Source: Rostrohypoxylon terebratum (lineage: Eukaryota; Ascomycota; Sordariomycetes; Xylariales; Hypoxylaceae). From it: a stretch of 11,942 bases of DNA. Made by a program: the position numbers and the translations under genes. The stretch lies in the NCBI GenBank assembly GCA_022497145.1, contig MU386111.1:1-11942 (forward strand). Direction: 5' to 3'. The notes beneath the pieces were generated by a model, which was not told the DNA's origin, searched no databases, and worked only from the letters and a program-made list of their open reading frames with translations. Shown piece after piece: positions 1-6,546 of the stretch. Position 1 is the stretch's first letter. Each line of letters starts with the position of its first letter.

Positions 1-98
1 TACCTTTGATCTGATCTCTACGAGTACTGCTAACAAACAAGGAAACCCACGAATCACCCCGTATACCTAAAGTACTTAGGTATAGGTTCGTAACACCA
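1..98 (-). mobile_element. LTR-like repeat end, truncated by window edge
   Basis: Read on the minus strand from 98, this begins TGTTACGAACCTATAC, the TG-type start common for LTR retrotransposons. It is colinear with the plus-strand repeat at 11826-11942: about 19 of the first 22 bases agree, and a second matching patch (cagta..tgtagag..tca) lies some 66-85 bases in from each end. It contains a perfect 9-bp inverted repeat (62-70 with 76-84, 5-nt loop). The rest of the element is off the window. The LTR assignment is inferred from termini and copy number; the match to the other copy is seen directly. Confidence 0.5.
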
Positions 99-170
99 GC
101 TATCCGAGGTTTACCCATTTTGGTGTTGCGTTTTAAGTGGGTATACCTCCTTGTTGTCGGATCGTAACAA
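99..170. repeat. second LTR-like terminus beside the AT-rich block
   Basis: The segment ends GGATCGTAACA at 170, directly before the AT-rich block, and parallels the GGTTCGTAACA ending at 98. On the minus strand it would start TGTTACGATCC. It also holds a 9-of-10 inverted repeat (ggtttaccca / tgggtatacc, about 110-147). This could be a nested or chimeric LTR fragment; the true element boundaries cannot be fixed from one copy. Confidence 0.35.
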
Positions 171-335
171 TAAAAAAATATTTAAAAAAAACTTGAAAAC
201 TTTTTTATTTAAAAAAGTTATTAAAATATTTATTATATATATTAAACGTTAATAATAATAATTTTTAATGATTTTTAACGATTTTTTAATAAGTTTTAAT
301 AAGTTTTAATAAAAGGTTATAATACTATCTAAGTT
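171..335. repeat. AT-rich block, RIP-like
   Basis: Almost entirely A and T, with a tandem motif built from aataagtttt around 288-312. The few remaining C residues are mainly in CpG or CpT, and CpA is rare. RIP in Pezizomycotina turns CpA into TpA in duplicated DNA, so this is most simply the decayed body of a transposon next to the LTR-like ends at 98 and 170. No gene is visible. Confidence 0.6.
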
Positions 336-736
336 ACAATACTTTTCCCTAATTAAGCTCCGCTTAGTTAGTCCTGTAAGGTAGGCACACGGACCATCGG
401 GTATGTACTAACTAGTAGTACCTATAATACCTTATCCACTTTATCCGACGGGCAGACGGGCTACAGATACACGCGCATGAGACTAATCCCATCTAGGACA
501 AGTAACCAAAGCAGATTACCGTATTTACAGGTCAGCACCTGCACCCTACCCAGCCTGCCAGCCTATCCCCTTTTTACACCAATTAATGATACAATACACC
601 ACTTTAATACCTTTAATACACCAACAACATCCATGGGTCGAATGACATCAAGCCGCGACATTCCTAGGATAATAACGGATCTCCACGCGTGTGATGGTGG
701 TTATACGACCTATGTGACGGCGATACAGCAGGAACG
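336..736 (+). other. upstream region of the GT17 gene
   Basis: This is non-coding sequence of normal base composition between the AT block and the GT17 start. An imperfect hairpin (ggta..tacta / tagta.gtacc, 400-422) and a CCAAT core at about 579-583 are visible. No convincing TATA box was found. A 98-codon open frame (477-773) has no recognisable character and overlaps the GT17 start in another frame, so it was not called. Confidence 0.4.
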
Positions 737-2283
737 ATGGGCGTTTTTTACGCGGAGAGACGATGGCCAATGAGCCGATTGGCAACCCGATTGGTCCTCG
801 CCGTCGTAATTGTCTGTCTACTTCTGCTTCGCCTACATCCCAGTCCCAATTGGTCCGACCGATCGATTCATCATGTCCTCCGCTACAACCCCGGAAAGAT
901 CGATCTGTCGAACGCCGCTGACACAGGTGCGTTATGTGAGCAACACGGGTGGGCTCCCTTCGGAGAGCCAAATAAGAGAAAGGTCTACGATCTTATTATG
1001 GTCAACACCGAACTGGATTGGCTGGAGATTCGTCTCAACACCACATACCCCTACGTCGATTACTTTGTCATCGTCGAATCTAAAAAGACTTTCACCAACC
1101 ACGACAAGCCCTTGATCATCAAGGCCAATCTGGACCAATTTTCCGCCTACCGTGATAAGATCATATACCATGAGCTTGACATTCCCGCCGGTTTTCATTC
1201 AGACCGCTCTAACCGGTATGTATAAGTCTTCAGATGCGTAAAATGTGTTGAGCGCGTAGGATCCCCTTCGAAACCCGGAAGCTGACGTTTATGGCAGTAA
1301 GTACCTAGTAACCAATCATACGGGACACGGCATCTCGTAATTATTCGTACATTCCAGAAAGGAATCGTAGACAAATACTGACTTTCGCTATTTTCGTCTA
1401 GCCTCATGGGCATTTGAGGACCTCCAGAGGGATGCTATGTATACGCAGGTATTCCCGAAGCTGACAGGAGAGCAATCACCCGTGTTGGGCGACGTAATCA
1501 TTGTAGCTGACGTTGACGAAATCGTCCGCCCGGAGACGCTAGTAATCCTCAAGGCGTGTCAATTTCCACGTCGTCTCACTCTTCGGAGTCACTTCTACTA
1601 CTACAGTTTCCAGTATCTACACAGAGGTACTCAGTGGGCGCACCCACAAGCAACATACTACCAAGGCTGGAGGACCATCCTCCCTGTCAATCTGCGCAAT
1701 TCGGACGGCGGCCTGCAACCTTTAATTAAGATGGAAAAGGGCGATTTATTCGATGCCGGGGTAAGCAGCATCGACAGTTCTCTATCTCTGTCTCTATCTC
1801 TATCTCTTTCCCTATGTTGTTTTTACTCAAGGTTACTTTGAGTTTCTATAGCTCGCTTTTCATACGGAGTTATCCTAGTCTACTAGGTAATTAGCTTGCT
1901 AGGGAACGTCTATTTCTCGAAAAATGCATAAAGTTCTCTAAAGTCCTCTAAATTCCTCCTCAGCCTCTTTAACTCGTAGACTTGCTAATCCGTTTTTCAA
2001 GTGGCACTGCTCTACTTGCTTCTCCACGGTAAACGAGGTTCTGACCAAGCTTTCTTCCTTCTCCCACGTCTGGCTCAATCAAGAAGTATTCCGCGACCGT
2101 GATCGCATAGCTGACCGTGTGAGGAACGGCAAGGACCTCTGGGATCGAGAAGGGGAGGAATATGAGAGGATAGAAGATAATAACGACATCCCGACGGCTT
2201 TACTGGGACATCCGGACAAGTTCTCATACCTATTGGATAGAGACGGTCCCACCGCCGGTTTTAGGGATTACCCTACAATGTAA
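737..2283 (+). CDS. GT17 family glycosyltransferase (GnT-III-like), Golgi type II membrane protein
   Basis: Exons 737-1214, 1402-1760 and 2002-2283 give 372 residues. A short tail, a hydrophobic anchor at about 19-31 and a luminal domain fit a Golgi type II protein. The GT17 domain starts near YDLIMVNTELDWLEIRL (84-100), continues through SWAFEDLQRDAMYTQ (161-175) and the DVDE acidic motif (196-199, the probable metal/UDP-sugar site), and ends with WHCSTCF (280-286) and YLLDRDGP. GT17 includes the animal enzyme that adds the bisecting GlcNAc to N-glycans; the substrate of the fungal members is not established. The 737 ATG has A at -3 and G at +4; the ATG at 770 would still keep the anchor (361 aa). 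Intron 1 is read as a twin intron because a simple intron with the best sites shifts the frame. Intron 2 (1761-2001) has a GTAAGC donor, a gctaat branch point and a CAAG acceptor. Length and motifs indicate an intact gene. Confidence 0.85.
1215..1401 (+). other. candidate [D1,2] spliceosomal twin intron (stwintron) in the GT17 gene
   Basis: The internal intron is 1216-1297 (82 nt): GTATGT donor, CTGAC branch point at 1282-1286, GGCAG acceptor. Its removal joins G1215 to TAAGTA at 1298, making a consensus GTAAGTA donor. The external intron (G1215 plus 1298-1401, 105 nt) then uses a CTGAC branch point at 1378-1382 and the TCTAG acceptor. The exons join as aac-ccc-tca-tgg (N-P-S-W), in frame with the conserved GT17 block. 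Splicing 1216 straight to 1401 leaves one extra base and reaches a stop after five codons (R-L-M-G-I). The sites are seen; the two-step mechanism is inferred from the stwintrons known in Pezizomycotina. Confidence 0.7.
1776..1816 (+). repeat. (tctcta)n-like pyrimidine microsatellite in GT17 intron 2
   Basis: Imperfect hexanucleotide tcTCTATC/tcTCTGTC units lie near the 5' end of the 241-nt intron 1761-2001. The repeat explains part of the unusual intron length. It has no coding role. Confidence 0.7.
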
Positions 2284-2730
2284 CACGGTGATATGGAGAT
2301 TGATAACAAACTTTGATTTCCGTATATTGATGGTGGGTCAATACTTACTCTAGTGTCTGGGTTTGGTCGGAAATTGAGGCGTCTTCAGCTTCCAAACAAT
2401 AGGTATCTATCACGCGTATGACTGCGACATGTTTAGCGCTGTTCGTGGGGATAAGACAGTTACAGGATATAAGGAGCAAACTTCGACACAACCGGTCATT
2501 TATATTGACCACGCCTTCCATATTATGCTTGACTATGCTTTGCCATGTAGTTTGAATTGGCGTAGGATGGACCCGGCCCGCGCTGAGACGAAATTATGAT
2601 GAAGTCACTGGCAAGACACACCAATTCGATTAATATGCTAATATACTTATACTCGCGTTCGCGGTTCGCCGAGAAGCCCCTTAGGGGGGTAGTAGAAAGA
2701 GGGGATATTAAACAGAGGATCCATAGATGT
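2284..2730. other. 3' flank of the GT17 gene, no gene seen
   Basis: Presumed 3' UTR followed by intergenic DNA. No open frame with recognisable protein character, no RNA gene and no clear poly(A) signal could be identified. Confidence 0.4.
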
Positions 2731-2784
2731 ATAGGGGGTATAGGGGGTATAGGGGGTATAGGGGGTATAGGGGGTATAGGGGGT
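2731..2784 (+). repeat. six tandem copies of ATAGGGGGT (G-quadruplex candidate)
   Basis: Six exact 9-bp units give six G5 runs spaced by four bases (TATA). Further G runs (ggg, ggggg, gggggg) continue to about 2816. Four or more such runs meet the usual pattern for an intramolecular G-quadruplex on the plus strand. In one plus-strand frame the tract reads as a Gly-Gly-Ile repeat, but that frame has no other protein character. Confidence 0.9.
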
Positions 2785-2994
2785 ATTGTGGGATATTTGG
2801 GGGAGTAAGGGGGGAGATGTTTATTGTTTTGGTGAGTGCATTATCTCCTCTCAACATATATGGTTAAGCGTAACCCGCCTCAAACAAGGAAGGAAATACA
2901 TATTCCACGGATGCCTTGGGAAAGTGAAGGGGAAAGTGCCTAGACTCAAACCATGCCAAACATTTTTAACCTTGTCAATCTTTTTCACTTCTCT

Positions 2995-3071
2995 CCTTTC
3001 TCTTTCCCTTTCCCTTTTTTTTCAGGGGGGGAGAGGGGGTAGTTGGCTTGTCACCCCCCCTTCCCCCCTTT
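2995..3071. repeat. pyrimidine tract followed by a poly-G/poly-C hairpin
   Basis: A C/T-only stretch (about 2995-3023) leads into a G-rich arm (3025-3039, GGGGGGG and GGGGG around AGA) and, after a 13-nt loop, a C-rich arm (3053-3067, CCCCCCC and CCCCCC around TT). The arms can pair almost completely, flanked by T runs on both sides. It lies between the GT17 and CVNH genes and could be a weak transcription barrier or simply a mutation-prone low-complexity site. Confidence 0.65.
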
Positions 3072-3363
3072 TTAATCTTTCTCTAGATGCATCGTGACTG
3101 GCCCTTGCAACCGATATTTTGAGGTAATGATAGCACATACGACGTGCATGGTAGCAACTGCATACCAAAGTTACGTTTCGTCTTCCCCGTCACGTTCTCT
3201 ACCCTTTCATAATTACCACAATTACCACCTCTTCCAGGGGTCTTCTAAGGAAAAGCACGAAAGGAAACCAAATCTTTTCCCTCTCCTCTAGCCAACATCA
3301 CTCTAACGTTCGGCCAACCCATTCCGATACGTTTACGTTTTGTCTACTCGTCTTAGGAAAGAA

Positions 3364-3369
3364 TATAAA
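3364..3369 (+). promoter_or_regulatory. TATA box candidate of the CVNH gene
   Basis: TATAAA lies 107 nt upstream of the CVNH start codon, a distance compatible with a fungal core promoter and a short leader. The surrounding 3072-3475 has no supported gene. It contains pyrimidine-rich stretches typical of fungal promoters. Confidence 0.45.
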
Positions 3370-3475
3370 CGTGATAGTTTACCCAATCTGCTCTAGGTCA
3401 CTCCATGAGACTGCCAAAGACTGCCGAAGAAAGAACTAAGGAGGTCACCATTAAACATCCATTTACGACGCAGCG

Positions 3476-4143
3476 ATGTCGATAGTAGCATTTGTCATGA
3501 TAGCCCTTGGTTTTGCCGGCCAACTTGTCAACTCCCAGGGGCTTATCACCAACTGCACTTGGCAGACCGGCCTTCTAGTAGACAGCTTCCTTGGAATGTA
3601 CTGCAACAACGATGACTGGGCAGACTACAGTTACGACTGGACCTGGTGAGTCCTTATGAGTGGTAATCAGTAAACCTAACCTGGAGCAGTACATACTTGC
3701 TAACCTGATGTCTTCCTCAAGGCTTGATACTAATGCTTGCCTGGCTAACTCTGGCGGAAATCTCTACCCCTATGGCAGGTAAGTGAATCAAGTGAATCAA
3801 GTGAATCAGCTCATCCTAGATCCCCGTTCCCACACAATTTCCTTGCATTGGGATTAACATGCAGCCTCTCATAGCGGCAATTACTGGTCTACTTGCAAAA
3901 ACTGCTCGATCCATAAAAGCAACGTGACTTTCCTCCTCACTTGCGATTGTCTCAACGCCAACAGCATATTCTCGTCCGCTTCTTACGATCTTAGTAAGTT
4001 CACCTATTATCTTACCATCTTCACTGAAGATCGCTAAAATTTTAAGGCTAACTTGATGTCCAGATCTCCTGGTCTGGAACCACGATGGCATCCTTGGTTG
4101 CCTCGATCACATTGGAAACAAGACAGAAAAGGGCCCCTTCTAA
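3476..4143 (+). CDS. small secreted cyanovirin-N homology (CVNH) domain lectin
   Basis: Exons 3476-3645, 3722-3778, 3875-3993 and 4064-4143 encode 141 residues. Residues 1 to about 21 form a signal peptide (hydrophobic core VAFVMIALGFAG), so export is predicted. The remainder is one CVNH domain with its two-fold pattern: WLDTNACLANSGGNL (57-71), then GNYWSTCKNC (77-86), then SYDLNILVWNHDGILGCLDH with a divergent second half (about 112-131). Eight cysteines follow the signal peptide (27, 43, 63, 83, 86, 99, 101, 128), more than the four of classical cyanovirin-N. N85 and N92 lie in N-glycosylation sequons. Introns are 76, 96 and 70 nt; introns 1 and 3 have gctaac branch points. Intron 2 must end at the TAG at 3874: the GCAG at 3864 shifts the frame to an early stop. 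The family binds mannose-type glycans; the ligand here is unknown. An effector or defence role is only possible. Confidence 0.85.
3781..3807 (+). repeat. three tandem copies of aagtgaatc at the donor of CVNH intron 2
   Basis: The 9-bp unit starts within the GTAAGT donor and repeats three times exactly, creating extra donor-like GTGAAT sites. Only the first donor (3779) keeps the frame, because the codon after it runs into a stop at 3780-3782. Confidence 0.8.
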
Positions 4144-4672
4144 ACCAAGATGGAACAATAAAAAAATGAAAAAAATAATAATAAAAAAATCGCTCGGCTA
4201 TACATTTGTAACATCCGTAACCGACTAGGGAACGGGTGCAGTTCGGTCCAATACGCTCTACGGACGTTGCCTTTGACATCTCGGAAGATTATGAATGGTA
4301 GGCTATGAATAATCCGTGTAATGGCTATGATACTTGGGAATCTTGTTCGCGCAATGTCATACATTAGGCAGGCTCCTCAATCCATCACATCTACCTCCTG
4401 AGATCTCCATCCTTAGGGGATTTTTTTTTTTTTTGTTTTCTTGTTAAGTTGAATTGGTCGTCGTTATTATCTCGTAGCCTACATAATATCATATGACAGG
4501 CAGATTGGAGGACTGATTCTTGATATTAACACAAATAAGCTGCCTACCACCTATGTAGATAACCAATGATCGCGGCAGTCAAAACCTTAGCCTTCTTTCC
4601 CCTTCATTGAGGCCTGTCGTGATGATCCCCGGTCCCAAGAATGACGCTGGTGAAGGTCAAAATATAAAGTCT
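4144..4672. other. convergent intergenic region between CVNH and dehydrogenase genes
   Basis: This is the shared 3' flank of two genes facing each other. An A-rich stretch (4157-4190) follows the CVNH stop and includes AATAAA at 4157-4162, a plausible poly(A) positioning signal. A run of about 14 T lies at 4421-4434. No gene, RNA or repeat family was recognised in the rest. Confidence 0.5.
4157..4162 (+). terminator. AATAAA poly(A) signal candidate of the CVNH gene
   Basis: AATAAA begins 14 nt after the CVNH stop codon within an A-rich tract. Fungal poly(A) signals are degenerate, so this rests on position and exact match only. Confidence 0.35.
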
Positions 4673-6047
4673 CTACCGTTTCATCGAGAGGATCTCTCTC
4701 TCGATAGCCTCTCCCAAACTCTTGGTTGTCCCTTTACCACCCAAATCAGCGGTGATGACACCCGCGTCTCCAACCTCTAAAACGCTCTCGATCGCCCGGA
4801 GCATGGCGTCAGCGGCATCTTTGTGGCCGAGGTGCATAAGCATCATCTGGCCTGCCCATATTGTACCAATCGGGTTCGCAATACCTTTTCCAGCAATGTC
4901 AGGGGCGCTCCCGTGGACAGGCTCGAAAAGGCTTGGGAACCGACGGTCTGGATTAATGTTGCCAGACGGAGCGATACCGATGGTCCCAGTGCATGCTGGG
5001 CCTGATACGATCTTTCAGTGTGCCACTTCACAACAAGGGAAGATTTCTAGAAAGGTATCTCACCTAGGTCAGACAGGATATCGCCAAATAGATTGCTCCC
5101 GACAACCACGTCAAAGATATTAGGTCTTTGAACGAAGTGAGCCGTAAGGATATCAATATGATACTTATCCACGTTCACGTCTGGGTAATTGATAGCCATC
5201 TCGCGGACCCGGGAATCCCAGTACGGCATCGTGATACTTATTCCGTTACTCTTCGTAGCGCTAGTGAGTCGCTTGCGCGGCCGGCTCTGCGCAAGGTCAA
5301 AGGCATAACGAAGCACTCGGTCGATGCCAGTTCGCGTCATGACTGTCTCCTGGATGACTGTCTCCCTATCGGTCCCCTCGAAAATCTTACCACCTATGCT
5401 ACTGTATTCACCTTCGGTATTCTCACGGACAATCCAAAAGTCAATATCCCCAGCTTTTCGGTCGGCCACTTTGAGAGAGTCCTTGGTCAGTAAACCGTGC
5501 TCGTCTTACACATCTTACATGCGAGAGGGAGGCGAATGAACAAGTGTGGTTTTTTTTTTTTAAGAGGGCTGTGTGTGTGTGTGTGTGTGTGTATGTTCAT
5601 GTTCAAGGGGGGGGGGGTTGTTCTTTTTTGAGGGGGGAAAAGGAAAAAGGAAAAAGGAAATTAAGGAGGGTAATCGGGTGTTTACACACGAGGGGATTTG
5701 ACCCCAGCCATCAATCGACATGGACGGAGATTGATATACTGATCAAATTCGCGCCTGAACTTCAGTAGACTTCCCCATAATGAGACCTCGTCCGGAACTA
5801 GGTCTGGCATGCCGACCGCACCAAAATATATGGCATCAAATCCGAGAAGCTTTTCCTTCCAATCTGGTGGGAGCATATCTCCATGCTTCTGATAAAAAGC
5901 ACAGCTAGCAAAGTCGAAAGTCTCGAATATCAGAGGAATATCAAACACTTTAGCAGCTGCCTCTAGACAGCGGACGCCATAAGGCATGACCTCGAGTCCT
6001 ATACCATCGCCGGGGATGACGGCAATCTTCAGCGTGTTGTTAGCCAT
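4673..6047 (-). CDS. tartrate dehydrogenase / D-malate dehydrogenase (NAD+, decarboxylating)
   Basis: Minus-strand exons 6047-5690, 5468-5064 and 5001-4673 give 363 residues, the normal family length. It belongs to the beta-decarboxylating isopropylmalate/isocitrate dehydrogenase superfamily. IPGDGIGLEV (11-20) is the N-terminal signature, and SLWGSLLKFRREFDQYINLRP (89-109) and RENTEGEYSS (134-143) are typical of the tartrate/D-malate branch rather than LeuB. Predicted catalytic residues are Tyr141 and Lys192, metal ligands Asp225, Asp249 and Asp253; HGSAPDIAGKGIANP binds NAD. Known relatives oxidise D-malate or tartrate with NAD+ and a divalent metal, probably in the cytosol here. No in-frame ATG lies upstream. 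Intron 1 (5469-5689, GTGTGT donor) restores SPLADRKAGDIDF; a donor two bases on with the acceptor at 5482 is also in frame but adds residues the family lacks. Intron 2 is 5002-5063. The exact substrate is uncertain. Confidence 0.88.
5550..5668 (-). repeat. cluster of simple repeats inside dehydrogenase intron 1
   Basis: On the plus strand this holds T12 (5550-5561), (GT)11 (5571-5592), G11 (5607-5617), G6 and a purine tract with aaaaagg units (5631-5668). In the transcript they become A12, (AC)11, C11 and a long polypyrimidine stretch. They account for most of the 221-nt intron length. Confidence 0.85.
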
Positions 6048-6546
6048 TTCGATTCGCGGGGTCGACACAGGAGTCGATAGTCGATAGTTGATCTTGGAGT
6101 CTACGTAGGTTTGGCAGTGGAGAACTAAGGCAGGGAAAGAAAAGAAGAGAGAGAGCAAGATTAATAACCGAACTACCTAGGTCATAGATATATATACAGG
6201 TTTTTTATATTTCCTTTTCTTTTCTTTTCTCCAAAAAAAAAACCTATAAAATGTTAGAATAGCAGCCAAAAAAAAAATAAAATAAAAAAAACACCTGACG
6301 GTCCGTTATCGGATATTTTCCGTCGGATTCCTATTCCCGGACCTTGTAGACGGTGATAATGCCGTAGAGCGTGGGTTAGAACTTGTCCGATGAAATACGA
6401 CTAACTATGGTGTGAAACAAATAGCCTTGAAACTTGTTAGAACACATGCACTTGAGTGGCTGCAAATATCATGACCTGCCGAGGATTGCCGAGAACCCCT
6501 ACTCGGTGCAGACTTGTCAATAACCCGTCAATTATTATTCGACCTA
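6048..6546 (-). promoter_or_regulatory. upstream region of the dehydrogenase gene / 3' flank of the LeuRS gene
   Basis: The two minus-strand genes are separated by 499 nt. On the minus strand a TATATATA element (6189-6196) lies about 140 nt before the dehydrogenase start and is the best core-promoter candidate. Nearby are purine tracts (minus strand, about 6207-6231) and A runs. The remainder toward 6546 should contain the 3' end of the synthetase transcript; no gene is seen. Confidence 0.4.

Noticed and set aside
477..773. 98-codon open frame upstream of the GT17 gene, its stop overlapping the second GT17 ATG (ATGA)
   Set aside because: No domain, signal or repeat structure and a composition like random promoter DNA; the overlap with the GT17 N-terminus is probably coincidental.
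1220..1370. Simple in-frame intron for GT17 from a GTATAA donor to the TAG at 1370
   Set aside because: In frame, but adds a non-conserved stretch (TNTDFRYFRLA) and ignores the strong CTGAC branch point and TCTAG acceptor further down.
1191..1401. Simple in-frame intron for GT17 from a GTTTTC donor at 1191
   Set aside because: Keeps the frame but uses a weak donor and removes the GFHSDRSN stretch, of which the Gly-Phe appears typical of the family; the twin-intron model has stronger sites. Not fully excluded.
737..2283. GT17 gene as a frameshifted pseudogene
   Set aside because: All other coding parts are intact, the motifs and C-terminus are preserved and the only frame problem falls exactly at an intron with twin-intron sites.
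2596..3097. Overlapping open frames through the G-rich repeats
   Set aside because: The Gly-Gly-Ile run is just the 9-bp repeat read in one frame; no other protein character.
5128..5493. Plus-strand open frame over the dehydrogenase exon 2
   Set aside because: Antisense shadow of a well-supported coding exon, as are the plus-strand frames over LeuRS (6638-6976, 7693-7899, 8206-8439, 9124-9660).
6048..6158. 38-residue N-terminal extension of the dehydrogenase
   Set aside because: The upstream frame begins with TTG, not ATG; no in-frame ATG precedes position 6047.
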